Below, piece after piece: positions 8,790 through 18,700 of a stretch of DNA of 64,000 bases. The position numbers and the translations under genes are program-made. The notes under the pieces were generated by a model. That model was not told the DNA's origin. It searched no databases and worked only from the letters and a program-made list of their open reading frames with translations. Source of the DNA: Halomonadaceae bacterium T82-2 (lineage in GTDB: Bacteria > Pseudomonadota > Gammaproteobacteria > Pseudomonadales > Halomonadaceae); NCBI GenBank assembly GCA_001577635.1, contig LSBP01000007.1, positions 1 through 64,000 of the forward strand, read 5' to 3'. Position 1 is the stretch's first letter; each line of letters opens with the position of its first letter.

Positions 8790-11156
8790 ATGGACGTTCA
8801 GACTTCGATCAATGCGCGTCTCGCCGAGGAGCTCGGCGTGCGTCCCGCCCAGGTGACCGCGACCGTCGAACTGCTCGACGGCGGCGCCACCGTTCCGTTC
8901 ATTGCCCGTTACCGCAAGGAAGTGACCGGTGGTCTCGACGACGGCCAGCTGCGTCAGCTCGAGGAGCGGCTGCGTTATCGTCGCGAGCTCGAGGAGCGTC
9001 GCGCGAGCGTGCTGGCCAGCATCGACGAGCAGGGCAAGCTGACCGCGGCGCTGGCGGCGCAGATCGGCGAGGCCGACACCAAGCAGCGCCTGGAAGACCT
9101 GTACCTGCCCTACAAGAAGAAACGCCGCACCAAGGCGCAGATCGCCCGCGAGGCCGGGCTCGAGCCGCTGGCTGATGCGCTGCTGGCCGATCCGACGCTG
9201 GACCCGGAGCGCGAGGCCGCCGCCTATCTGCGCCCGGCGGAGGGTGACACGCCCGCCGTCGCCGATGCCAAGGCGGCGCTCGACGGCGCCAAGCAGATCC
9301 TCATGGAGCGCTTCGCCGAGGATGCCGAACTGGTCGGTGGCCTGCGCGAGCGCGTGTGGCAGGAGGGCGAGCTGCGCGCACGCCTCATCGACGGCAAGCA
9401 GCGCGAGGGCGCCAAGTTCGCCGACTACTTCGAGCACGACGAACCGCTCGCGAAGGTGCCGTCGCATCGGGCGTTGGCCATGTTCCGTGGCCGCAACGAG
9501 GGCGTGCTGGCGCTGACCCTGGCGCTGCCGGGCGAGGACGAGGCACCGGTGCATCCCGCCGAGGTGGCGATCGCTCGTCATGCCGGCATCGACCTGGCTG
9601 CCGAGGCGCCGGGACGCGCCGCCGATCGCTGGTTGCGCGAGGTGGTGCGCTGGACCTGGCGGGTCAAGCTTTACACGCACCTCGAGACCGAGCTGATGGG
9701 CCGGTTGCGCGAGCGCGCCGAAGGCGAGGCGATCGAGGTCTTCGCCGCCAACCTCAAGGATCTGTTGCTGGCCGCACCGGCCGGCCCCCAGGCCACCCTG
9801 GCCATCGACCCCGGTTTGCGTACCGGCTGCAAGGTGGCGGTGGTCGATGCTACCGGGCAGTACCTCGAGCAGGCGGTGATCTATCCGCATGCGCCCCAGA
9901 AACGCTGGGACGAGGCGCTGGCCACCCTCACCAGCCTGGTCGAGCGGCACGGCGTCACCCTGGTGGCGGTCGGCAACGGCACCGCCAGCCGCGAGACCGA
10001 CAAGCTGGCCGGCGAGCTGGTCAAGCGTCTGGCGCCGCGTCGCCTGACCAAGGTGATGGTCAGCGAGGCCGGCGCCTCGGTATATTCCGCTTCCGAGCTG
10101 GCGTCCCGCGAGCTGCCGGATCTCGATGTCACCATCCGCGGGGCGGTCTCCATCGCGCGGCGCCTGCAGGACCCGCTGGCGGAACTGGTCAAGATCGAGC
10201 CCAAGTCGATCGGCGTGGGCCAGTACCAGCACGATGTCTCGCAGGTCCAGCTCTCGCGCAGCCTGGAGGCGGTCATCGAGGACTGCGTCAACGCCGTGGG
10301 CGTGGATCTCAACACCGCCTCGGCGGCGCTGCTCTCACGGGTCTCGGGGCTCAACCCGGGGCTGGCCGAGAACGTCGTCGCCCGGCGCAACAGCGAAGGG
10401 GCGTTTCGCGACCGCCGCGACCTGCTCGAGGTCAGCCGCCTGGGACCGCGCACCTTCGAGCAGTGCGCGGGCTTCCTGCGCATCATGAACGGCGACAACC
10501 CGCTCGATGCCAGCGCGGTGCATCCGGAAGCCTATCCGCTGGTCGCGCGCATCGCCGAGCGCAACGATCGCGACCTGGCGGGCCTGATCGGCGACAGCCG
10601 CTTCCTGCGCACGCTCAAGCCGGCGGACTACGTCGACGACACCTTCGGGGTGCCGACCATCACCGATATCCTCAAGGAGCTCGACAAGCCGGGTCGCGAC
10701 CCGCGTCCCGAGTTCCGCGCCGCCGAGTTCCGCGAGGGGGTCGAGACGCTGAAAGACCTCGAGCCGGGGATGATCCTCGAGGGCAGCGTCACCAACGTGA
10801 CCCACTTCGGCGCCTTCGTCGACATCGGCGTGCATCAGGACGGCCTGGTGCACATCTCGGCGCTGTCGGACACCTTCGTCGAGGACCCGCGCCAGGTGGT
10901 CAAGGCCGGCGACATCGTCAAGGTCAAGGTGATGGCGGTGGATGTCGAGCGCGGGCGGATCGGCCTGTCGATGCGTCTCCATGACCAGCCGGAGGCCGAG
11001 ACCGGCCGAAAGGAGACGGGCGGCGAGAAGCCGGCGCGTCGCGGCAAGGGCGGCGGGCGACGCGGCCGCGGCGGCACGTCGGGCGGCCAGGCGTCGGGCG
11101 GGCAGATGGGCGCGCTGGGCGAGGCGCTGCTCAAGGCGCGTGACAAGACGCGCTGA
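8790..11156 (+). CDS. tex: Tex family RNA-binding transcription accessory protein
   Basis: Cytoplasmic nucleic-acid-binding protein related to eukaryotic Spt6. N-terminal Tex region is at residues 1-190, the YqgF/RNase H-like fold is at about 325-450 (ATLAIDPGLRTGCKVAVVDA), helix-hairpin-helix motifs are at about 500-560 (GVDLNTASAALLSRVSGLNP) and a C-terminal S1 domain is at about 650-725 (GMILEGSVTNVTHFGAFVDI). The last 50 residues are a low-complexity Gly/Arg tail that may add RNA affinity. Length of 788 residues is normal. In E. coli tex adjoins greB and ompR-envZ; here greB is 37 kb away. Confidence 0.95.
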   Translation: MDVQTSINARLAEELGVRPAQVTATVELLDGGATVPFIARYRKEVTGGLDDGQLRQLEERLRYRRELEERRASVLASIDEQGKLTAALAAQIGEADTKQRLEDLYLPYKKKRRTKAQIAREAGLEPLADALLADPTLDPEREAAAYLRPAEGDTPAVADAKAALDGAKQILMERFAEDAELVGGLRERVWQEGELRARLIDGKQREGAKFADYFEHDEPLAKVPSHRALAMFRGRNEGVLALTLALPGEDEAPVHPAEVAIARHAGIDLAAEAPGRAADRWLREVVRWTWRVKLYTHLETELMGRLRERAEGEAIEVFAANLKDLLLAAPAGPQATLAIDPGLRTGCKVAVVDATGQYLEQAVIYPHAPQKRWDEALATLTSLVERHGVTLVAVGNGTASRETDKLAGELVKRLAPRRLTKVMVSEAGASVYSASELASRELPDLDVTIRGAVSIARRLQDPLAELVKIEPKSIGVGQYQHDVSQVQLSRSLEAVIEDCVNAVGVDLNTASAALLSRVSGLNPGLAENVVARRNSEGAFRDRRDLLEVSRLGPRTFEQCAGFLRIMNGDNPLDASAVHPEAYPLVARIAERNDRDLAGLIGDSRFLRTLKPADYVDDTFGVPTITDILKELDKPGRDPRPEFRAAEFREGVETLKDLEPGMILEGSVTNVTHFGAFVDIGVHQDGLVHISALSDTFVEDPRQVVKAGDIVKVKVMAVDVERGRIGLSMRLHDQPEAETGRKETGGEKPARRGKGGGRRGRGGTSGGQASGGQMGALGEALLKARDKTR

Positions 11157-11177
11157 GGCGGGCCGGAATGATTCGCC

Positions 11178-11205
11178 TTGAAACGGCTGTCTCCGGCACC
11201 ATAAT
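11178..11205 (+). promoter_or_regulatory. Candidate sigma-70 promoter of gshA
   Basis: TTGAAA (11178-11183), 16-base spacer, CATAAT (11200-11205). Both hexamers match five of six consensus bases. The gene starts about 50 bases downstream. Confidence 0.6.
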
Positions 11206-11256
11206 CTGAGATTTCACCGGCACGTCGGGCGTGCCGGCGGCGGTCTTCAACATGGG

Positions 11257-12867
11257 GTGTTCAACTTGTCCGAGCAATTCGTCAATGCCATCGCGAGTCT
11301 GCGTGGCGCGGCGCGCCGAGGCGCCCTGGGACGCCTGCGGCGGGGTATCGAGAAGGAAGGGCTGCGCGTCGACGCCGGCGGCCGGATCGCGCAGACGCCG
11401 CATCCCCGGGCGCTGGGGTCCAAGCTGACCCATCCGCACATCACCACCGACTATTCCGAGTCGCTGCTGGAATACATCACCCCGGTCTACTGCCGTCCCG
11501 AGGATGCGCTGGCGTTCCTCGCCGACCTGCACCGCTTTTCCTACCGTCACCTCGGTGACGAGCGGATCTGGCCGGCGAGCATGCCCGGTCGGCTCGACGG
11601 CAACGACAGCGTGCCGATCGCCGACTACGGCCCGTCCAATGTCGGCTTCATGAAGCATGTCTACCGCAAGGGGCTCGACGTGCGCTACGGGCGGATCATG
11701 CAGTCGATCGCCGGCGTGCACTACAACGTCTCGCTGCCCGAGGATTTCTGGCCGGTCCTGCAGGAGCTGGAAGGGGCGACGGACACGTCGCTGACCCATT
11801 ACCGTTCGGCGCGCTACTTCGACATGATCCGCAACTTCCGCCGCAACAGCTGGCTGCTGCTCTACCTGTTCGGCGCGTCGCCGGCCCTGGATCGCAGCTT
11901 CTTGAGCGGGGCGGCGCCGAGCCATCTGCGTGCCCATGCCCGTCACACCCTGGTGTCGCCCTACGCCACCAGCCTGCGCATGTCCGATCTGGGCTACCAG
12001 AACAAGGTTCAGGCCCAGCTCAAGATCTGCTTCAACTCGCTGTCCAACTACGTCGGCACGCTGCGCCACGCCATCACCACGCCGTGGCCGGCCTATCAGC
12101 GGCTGGGTGTCAACGAGGGCGGCGACTGGCGCCAGCTCAATGCCAACATCCTGCAGATCGAGAACGAGTACTACAGCGACATCCGTCCCAAGCGCGTGGC
12201 GCGCCACGACGAGACGCCGTCCCAGGCGCTCGAGGCGCGGGGCGTGGAGTACATCGAGGTGCGCTGCCTCGACCTGAACCCCTTCCTGCCGCTGGGGATC
12301 GACGCGACCCAGATGCGCTTCCTCGACGTCTTCCTGATGTGGTGCCTGCTGGCCGAGAGCCCGTGGATTCCCGACGAGGAGTGCGACCGGCTGGACGACA
12401 ACCGGCGCGCCGTGGTGGAGCAGGGGCGCAAGGCCTCGCTGGCCCTGGCCGTCGACGGTCGCGAGCAGCGCCTGGCCGACCGCGCGGCGGCGATCTTCGC
12501 CGAACTGCGCGAGGTGGCCGAGCTGCTGGACATCAACGAGGAGAGCGATGTGCATGTCGCGGCGCTGTCGGCCCTCGAGCCGTTGCTCGACAATCCCGAG
12601 CACACCCCGTCGGGGCGGCTGCTGGGCGAGCTGGAAACCAGCGGCAGCGACTTCGTCGAGCATGTGCTGGGGCTGGCCGATGCCCAGGCCGAGCAGTTCC
12701 GGGCCGAGCCCATGGACCCGGCGCGGGAGGCCCTGTTCAACGAGCTCAGCGAGACCTCGCATCAGCAGCAGGCGGATATCGAGGCGGCCGAGACCCGGGA
12801 CTTCGCGGCCTTCCTCGACAGCTACTTCGCGCGGGCCCGCGAGTCGCGACCCACGCCCACCTCGTAA
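11257..12867 (+). CDS. gshA: Glutamate-cysteine ligase
   Basis: First step of glutathione synthesis: ATP-dependent joining of the glutamate gamma-carboxyl to cysteine in the cytosol. Family hallmarks are RGIEKEGLRVDAGGRIAQTP near residue 30, SESLLEYITPVY, and GGDWRQLNANILQIENEYY. Length of 536 residues is close to the E. coli enzyme (about 518). The start is not ATG: the ORF opens with GTG at 11257, and a TTG nine bases later is also possible, so the N terminus is uncertain. gshB is not in the window. dsbB follows 48 bases later. Confidence 0.93.
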   Translation: MFNLSEQFVNAIASLRGAARRGALGRLRRGIEKEGLRVDAGGRIAQTPHPRALGSKLTHPHITTDYSESLLEYITPVYCRPEDALAFLADLHRFSYRHLGDERIWPASMPGRLDGNDSVPIADYGPSNVGFMKHVYRKGLDVRYGRIMQSIAGVHYNVSLPEDFWPVLQELEGATDTSLTHYRSARYFDMIRNFRRNSWLLLYLFGASPALDRSFLSGAAPSHLRAHARHTLVSPYATSLRMSDLGYQNKVQAQLKICFNSLSNYVGTLRHAITTPWPAYQRLGVNEGGDWRQLNANILQIENEYYSDIRPKRVARHDETPSQALEARGVEYIEVRCLDLNPFLPLGIDATQMRFLDVFLMWCLLAESPWIPDEECDRLDDNRRAVVEQGRKASLALAVDGREQRLADRAAAIFAELREVAELLDINEESDVHVAALSALEPLLDNPEHTPSGRLLGELETSGSDFVEHVLGLADAQAEQFRAEPMDPAREALFNELSETSHQQQADIEAAETRDFAAFLDSYFARARESRPTPTS

Positions 12868-12915
12868 CGCAGACGGCGGCCCCGGCGGGTCGCCCCGAAT
12901 CATGGAGTGATCCGC

Positions 12916-13434
12916 ATGCCCGTCAGCCTGCGCCGCCTGTCGGTGCGCCAATGGAGTCTCGCCGGTCTGGTCTTCTGTGCCCTGATGATGGCCGTCGCCC
13001 TGGCCCTGCAGTATGTCGCGGGGCTGGAGCCGTGCCCGCTGTGCATCCTCCAGCGCATCGCGGTGATCACCGCGGCCGGGGTCTTCCTGGTCGCCGCGAT
13101 CCACAACCCGCGCGGCTGGGGTGGCCGAGTCTACGGCGTGCTGGGCCTGCTGGCGGTGGGTGGCGGCATCGCCGTCGCCGGCCGGCATGTCTGGCTGCAG
13201 TCCCTGCCCCCCGATCAGGTGCCCAGCTGCGGGCCGGGGCTGGATTACATGCTCGAGGTGCTGCCGCTGTGGGACGTGCTCTCCCGGGTGCTGTCGGGGT
13301 CGGGCGAGTGCGCCACCATCGACGGCTACTGGTGGGGCCTGACGTTGCCGCAATGGACGCTGATCGGCTTCGCGGTGCTGGCCCTGGTGCCGCTCGGCCT
13401 GCTGCTGATGCCGCGTCGCCCCCGCGTCGCCTGA
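12916..13434 (+). CDS. dsbB: Disulfide bond formation protein DsbB
   Basis: Inner-membrane enzyme that reoxidises periplasmic DsbA and passes electrons to quinones. Four transmembrane segments are visible. The first periplasmic loop has the redox pair CPLC (in GLEPCPLCILQR); the second has the other pair, cysteines in PSCGPG and GECATI. ATG at 12916 is preferred over GTG at 12907 because GGAG lies 8 bases upstream of it. 172 residues is the usual size. Confidence 0.93.
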   Translation: MPVSLRRLSVRQWSLAGLVFCALMMAVALALQYVAGLEPCPLCILQRIAVITAAGVFLVAAIHNPRGWGGRVYGVLGLLAVGGGIAVAGRHVWLQSLPPDQVPSCGPGLDYMLEVLPLWDVLSRVLSGSGECATIDGYWWGLTLPQWTLIGFAVLALVPLGLLLMPRRPRVA

Positions 13435-13446
13435 GCCCGCCTCGTC

Positions 13447-13470
13447 ACCGCGAGCCCACGGGCTCGCGGT
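13447..13470 (+). terminator. Probable terminator after dsbB
   Basis: Perfect hairpin ACCGCGAGCCC / GGGCTCGCGGT with a two-base loop immediately after dsbB, followed by a pyrimidine-rich CCTCCCTTCT rather than a pure T run. Confidence 0.6.
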
Positions 13471-13675
13471 CCTCCCTTCTCCCCACGGCCGTCTTTTCGT
13501 ACCTGTCGGCTCACCTGCACCTTTAGTCGCAGGCGAGGTGTCGCAAGCTGTCGGCAGCCGCGCCGTGATGTGCCAATAAAATCCCTTTAATCAGTCGGTT
13601 GGCTTTCCCCTTCCGGCGCTGTCGCGTGGCCGCGACGCTCGGGGGAGGCAGGGAACATTTTGTCGCCCGGGTATT

Positions 13676-13711
13676 TTGGTATACGGTTTAGTCTGTTTAT
13701 TGTGTACAAAT
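13676..13711. promoter_or_regulatory. Two GntR-like palindromes upstream of the NCS2 permease
   Basis: In an AT-rich patch 30-65 bases before the permease start, TTGGTATACGG and TTGTGTACAAA are centred 24 bases apart. Both resemble the TTGT-n-TACAA operators of FCD-type GntR regulators. The second also lies near a possible promoter. The regulator is not encoded next to it. Inference from sequence pattern only. The rest of the 306-base dsbB-permease gap (13435-13740) shows only the dsbB terminator. Confidence 0.35.
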
Positions 13712-13740
13712 AATCCAACAACACAACGGACCCGTAGCGC

Positions 13741-15099
13741 ATGAACTCCGCGAGCCAACGTCAGTCGGTTTTCGACTTCCACGGCAAGCCGCCGCTTCTC
13801 AAGGCCTTGCCGCTCTCTCTCCAGCACATCCTGGCCATGATCATGGGCACGGTGACGGTGCCGATCATCGTCGTCGGCGCCGTGGGCGCCTCGCTGGCGG
13901 ACAAGATGGCGCTGATCCAGATCTCGCTGATCTTTTCCGGCGTCTCCACGCTCATCCAGCTCTATGCCATCGGCCGTTTCGGGGCCCGCCTGCCGGCGAT
14001 CTTCGGGGTGGGCTTCGCCTATGTGCCGACGCTGACCGCGGTGGGCGCGCAGTACGGGCTGAGCGGCATTCTCGGGGCGCAGATCGCCGGGGGCGTGGCG
14101 ATGATGGGGGTGGGGCTGTTCACCCGCCACCTTCGCCAGTGGTTCCCGCCGGTGGTCGCCGGGGTCGTGGTGCTGGTGATCGGCCTGTCGCTCTACGACA
14201 TCGCCATCAACTACATGGCCGGCGGCGTGGGCAGCGCCGACTTCGGCGCCCCGGTCAACTGGTTCCTGGCACTGGCCACCTTGCTGGTGGTGTTGTTCGT
14301 CTCGCAGTTCTGCCAGGGCTTTCTCAAGCTGGCCTCGATCATCTGCGGCATCGGTGTCGGCTACGGAATGGCGCTGGCGCTGGGGCGGGTCGACTTCACG
14401 CCGGTGCTGAACGCGCCCTGGTTCACCCTGCCGCAGCCGCTGAGCTTCGGCCTGTCGTTCCACGGCCCGGCGATGGTGTCGATGGTGATCATCTGCGTCA
14501 TCAACTCGGTGCAGACCATCGGCGATCTCTCCGCCACCACGGTCGGCGGCATGAATCGCGAGCTCGAGACTCACGAGCTCTACGGCGGCCTGCTGGGCAA
14601 CGGCCTGTGCACGGCGCTGGGCTCGTTCTTCGGCGCCTTGCCGACCTCCTCGTACAGCCAGAACGTGGGCATCGTCGCCATGACCAAGGTGATCAGCCGT
14701 TATGTGCTGGCGCTGGCGGCGTTGTTCATGCTGGCGGCGGGATTCGTGCCCAAGTTCGGGGCGCTGATGACCACCATCCCGCTGCCGGTGCTGGGCGGGG
14801 CGACGGTCATGGTCTTCGGCATGATCACCGTGACCGGGATTCGCCTGATCACCAAGGACGAGATGTCCTCGCGCAATATCACCATCGCCAGCCTGGCGCT
14901 GGCGCTGAGCATGGGCGTCTACGCGGTGCCGGAATCGATCGCCCGGTTTCCGGAGGTCGTGCAGCTGGTGATCGGCGGCTCGCCGATCGTGATCGCGGCG
15001 CTGGTGGCGTTCACGCTCAACGTCATCCTGCCGCGCCGCTCCCTGGCCGACGAGGAGGCCGAGCGCGAGGCGGTCGAGGCGCGACTGAGCGAAGGTTGA
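13741..15099 (+). CDS. NCS2-family nucleobase permease (xanthine/uracil/urate type)
   Basis: Inner-membrane symporter for purines or uracil, with about 12-14 transmembrane segments in 452 residues. The nucleobase-ascorbate transporter signature Q-N-x-G-x4-T-K is present as QNVGIVAMTK near residue 308, after the conserved TSSYS stretch. The N-terminal QHILAMIMGTVTVPIIVVGA segment is typical of the bacterial xanthine/urate branch, but the substrate cannot be fixed from sequence. The promoter region carries two GntR-like palindromes, suggesting substrate-linked control. It appears monocistronic; no purine catabolic gene is adjacent. Confidence 0.87.
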   Translation: MNSASQRQSVFDFHGKPPLLKALPLSLQHILAMIMGTVTVPIIVVGAVGASLADKMALIQISLIFSGVSTLIQLYAIGRFGARLPAIFGVGFAYVPTLTAVGAQYGLSGILGAQIAGGVAMMGVGLFTRHLRQWFPPVVAGVVVLVIGLSLYDIAINYMAGGVGSADFGAPVNWFLALATLLVVLFVSQFCQGFLKLASIICGIGVGYGMALALGRVDFTPVLNAPWFTLPQPLSFGLSFHGPAMVSMVIICVINSVQTIGDLSATTVGGMNRELETHELYGGLLGNGLCTALGSFFGALPTSSYSQNVGIVAMTKVISRYVLALAALFMLAAGFVPKFGALMTTIPLPVLGGATVMVFGMITVTGIRLITKDEMSSRNITIASLALALSMGVYAVPESIARFPEVVQLVIGGSPIVIAALVAFTLNVILPRRSLADEEAEREAVEARLSEG

Positions 15100-15205
15100 T
15101 GTCCCGCAAGGGATGGCTCCGACGGGGTGGCAAAGGATTGACAGCTGACGCCGTTGGAGTGACGCTGGACCCTCGCTGCCGGACGACGACACAGGGAGGC
15201 GACCG

Positions 15206-15709
15206 ATGCTCGAAGACTGCAAGACCGCCCAGGAGCACTGGGGTGGCGTCCACCGCCTGATCGACCGCTGGCTCGAGGAGCGACGGACGATGCTGGGCGT
15301 GTTCACGGAGCTGCGCCAGGCCTGCGAGGTGGACCCCGAGGCGATCGGCAAGTCGCAGATCGATCGGTTCAGCGAACTGCTGATGGACTACATCAGCGCC
15401 GGACATTTCGAGATCTACCCCCAGCTTCGCGAGGAGGCCCGGCACTTCGACGACGAGGCGGCGCTGGCCCTGGCCGGCCAGCTGCTGGAGCGCCTCGAGA
15501 TGTCCACCGCGATGGTGCTGGATTTCGATCGCGACTTCTCGACGCCGACGCGTTGCCAGCATTTCGCCTCGCGTCTGCCCGCCTGGCTCCAGCGGCTCGA
15601 CCGCGGTCTCTCCGAACGCTTCTCGCTCGAGGATCGGCTGATCGCCCGGCTGCACGCCGCGCACTCCCCGCAGCCGGCCTCGGGCGTGGCACCCCGCGCC
15701 ACCCTGTAA
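15206..15709 (+). CDS. rsd: Rsd/AlgQ family anti-sigma-70 factor
   Basis: All-helical cytoplasmic protein of 167 residues that binds region 4 of the housekeeping sigma factor. Rsd helps switch RNA polymerase to alternative sigma factors in stationary phase; AlgQ is the pseudomonad relative. Family features include QEHWGGVHRLIDRWLEER near the start, FCELL-like RFSELLMDYISAGHFEIY, and an AL-AGQLLERLEMSTAMVLDF helix. ATG is preceded by GGGAGGCG. It stands alone, with a 106-base gap from the permease. Confidence 0.88.
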   Translation: MLEDCKTAQEHWGGVHRLIDRWLEERRTMLGVFTELRQACEVDPEAIGKSQIDRFSELLMDYISAGHFEIYPQLREEARHFDDEAALALAGQLLERLEMSTAMVLDFDRDFSTPTRCQHFASRLPAWLQRLDRGLSERFSLEDRLIARLHAAHSPQPASGVAPRATL

Positions 15710-15734
15710 CGGCCGTCGTCACGCGGCAGTGATC

Positions 15735-15763
15735 GCGCCTCGCCGAAGGACTCGACGAGGCGC
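15735..15763. terminator. Hairpin between convergent rsd and the RND gene
   Basis: GCGCCTCG (15735-15742) and CGAGGCGC (15756-15763) form an 8-bp stem in the 80-base gap between two convergent genes, a position typical of a bidirectional terminator. No strong T run on either side. Confidence 0.45.
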
Positions 15764-15789
15764 GCCGACTTCCCCCTTCCTGCCCCTTC

Positions 15790-18700
15790 TTACTTGCGAC
15801 GCCACCGCGCGCCCAGGCGTGCCCCGAGTTCCAGCATGCAGGGCGTGAGCAGCAGTGTCAGCCCGGTGGCGAAGGCCAGGCCGCCGGCGATCGCGCTGGA
15901 GAGCTGGGTCCACCACTGGGTCGAGGGGGCGTGCCAACCCAGGCTCGGCGTCAGCAGGTCGACGTTGACCCCCAGCACCATGGGGATCAGCCCCAGGACG
16001 GTGGTGATCGCGGTGAGCAGCACCGGGCGCAGCCGCCGGCAGCCGGCTTCCAGCGCCGCCTGACGCGCGGGCAGCCCGTCGCCGCGCAGCTGGTTGTAGG
16101 TGTCGATCAGCACGATGTTGTTGTTCACCACGATGCCGGCCAGGGCGATGATGCCCATGCCCACCATGACGATGCCGAAGGGCTGGGCGTTGAGCAGCAG
16201 GCCCAGCAGCACGCCGGCGGTCGAGAAGACGATCGCCGAGAGCACCAGGGCGGTCTGGTAGAGGCTGTTGAACTGGGTGACCAGGATGATCGTCATCAGG
16301 AACAGGGCGACGCCGAAGGCGCCGACCAGAAAGCGGCTGGTCTCGGCCTGGTCCTCGCGCTCCCCGGCCAGGTTGGCACGCACCCCCTCGGGCAGCTCGG
16401 CCAGGCTCGGCGCCAGGGCGCGCAGTCGTTCGTCGACCTGGCGACCGGGCTGCACGTCGGCCTCCAGGGTGATGGCGCGGTGGCCGTCGATGCGGTGCAG
16501 GATGCCGACCTTGGGGGCCGGAGTGAGCCGCACGAACTGACGGATCGGCAGCTGGCCCCGGTTGGTATGCACGGTCAGGCGTTCGAGCTGGTCGAGGCTG
16601 CGCCGTACCGCCGGCAGACGGACCCGGATGTCCACCTCGCCGTCCACCTCGGGCGGCCGGTAGGTGGCCAGGGGCAGGCCGTTGGTGACCAGCTGTACGG
16701 CGCTGCCGATGGTCGCCACGTCGGCACCGAAGCGGGCCGCCGCCTCGCGATCCACCTCGATGCGCCACTCCACGCCCGGCAGGCTGCGATTGTCCTGAAT
16801 GTCCCGGAAGCCGCCCAGGCGCTGCATGGCCGTGCGCAGCTGTTCCACGGCCGCGTCCAGTGTGTCCGGCTGGCGGCCGGTCAGCTCGATCTGGATCGGC
16901 TTGCCGCTGGTCGGGCCGCGCTCCTGCTCCTGAAACGCCAGGCGCACGCCGGGCAGGTCGCGGGTGCGCGCGGCCATGTCGTCGAGAATGGCACCGGCGG
17001 AGCGCCGCTTGTCCCAGTCGATCAGCGAAAAGTTGAGCTGGCCGATCACGTCGGCGGCCATGCGGGTGTCCGGCGCGGCGAAGGAGCGCGCATAGAGCGC
17101 GTCGATTTCGGGCATGCCGGCGACCCGGGCCTCGACACGACGCACGATGGCGTCCTTTTCGTCCACCGACAGGTCGCCTCGGGCGTGCACCAGAATCTGC
17201 GCGTTGTCGGGTTCCACCTCGGGAAAGAACACCACGCCATGATTGAAGCGTGCATAAGCGGCGTAGATCACGGCCATGATGCCCAGGGCGCCGAGCAGCG
17301 CCAGGCCCGGGCGAGCCAACAGGCGGTCGAGGAGTCGGCGATAGAGCCGGGCGCCGACGTGCAGGCTTTCGCGGGTGGCGGGCGCATTCCGGCGGCGCAG
17401 CAGGTTGCCCAGGGTGGGCAGGAAGATCAGGGCCATCAGCAGCGAGGCCAGCAGGCACAGCACCACGGTGGCGGGCAGGTATTTCATGAACTCGCCGACC
17501 ACGCCGGGCCAGAACAGCAGCGGCACGAACACCGCCAGGGTGGTGGCGGTCGAGGCGATCACCGGCCAGGCCATGCGTCCGGCGGCTCCCGCCCAGGCGT
17601 CCCGCGATGACGAGCCCCGGGCGAGGTTGTAATCGGCCTGCTCGCCGACCACGATGGCGCCGTCCACCAGCATCCCGGCGACCAGGATCAGGGCGAACAG
17701 CACGACGATGTTGAGGGTGTAGCCGATGCTCCAGATCAGCAGGATGCCGGTCAGAAAGGCGCCGGGAATGGTCAGGCCGATCAGCAGCGCCGAACGCAGG
17801 CCCATGGTGGCGAGAATCACGATCAGCACCAGCACCACCGCGGTCAGCACGTTGTTGAGCAGGTCATCGAGCAGGGAGACGACGGTGGTGGACTGGTCCA
17901 TGATGGTGCGCAGCTGCAGGGTATCCGGCAGGCTGGGCCGGGCCTCGTCGAGCACGGCGTGGACGGCCCGGCTCGTGGCGATGATGTTGGCCCCGGCGCG
18001 CTTGGCGATCTCCAGCACGACGGCGGGCTGGCCGTCGATCCGGGCATAGCCCTGCGGGTCCTTGAAAGTACGATGAATGACCGCGACGTCGCCGAAGGTG
18101 ACCACCCGGTCGCCGTCCACCTTGATCGGCATGGACAGCAGGTCGTCGAGGTTCTCGATCAGCCCGGGCACCTTGATCGCCAGGCGGCCGGCGCCGTTGT
18201 CGATGCTGCCGGCGGCGACCAGGCGATGATTGCGCGAGACCAGGTTGAACAGGGTGTCGAAGTCGATGCCGTAGCCGGCCAGTACCTGCGGGTCGACGAC
18301 GATTTCCATCAGGTCCTCGCGCTCGCCGGCGATATCGACGTCGAGTACCTGCGGCAGCCCTTCGATGGCGTCCCGGAGGCCACGCGCCGCCAGCATCAGC
18401 TCGCCGGCGGAGAGCGGGCCGGAGAGTCCCACCGAGAGCACTGGAAACCGCGAGACGTTGACTTCCATCACCCGCGGTTCATCGGCCTCATCGGGCAGCG
18501 AGCTGCGGGCGATATCGACCTTTTCACGCACGTCGGCCAGCGCCTGGCGCGGGTCGAAGCCGGCATCGAACTCCAGGGTGATCGAGGCATAGCCCTCGGC
18601 CGCCTGGGCGGTCATCTTGCGTACGCCCTCGATGGCCTGCAGTTCCTGCTCCATGGGGCGTACCAGCAGGCGTTCGGCGTCTTCCGGGCTGACGCCCTCG

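Noticed and set aside
15931-17610. 559-aa plus-strand ORF
   Set aside because: Shadow of the RND permease; low-complexity His/Gln/Gly translation.
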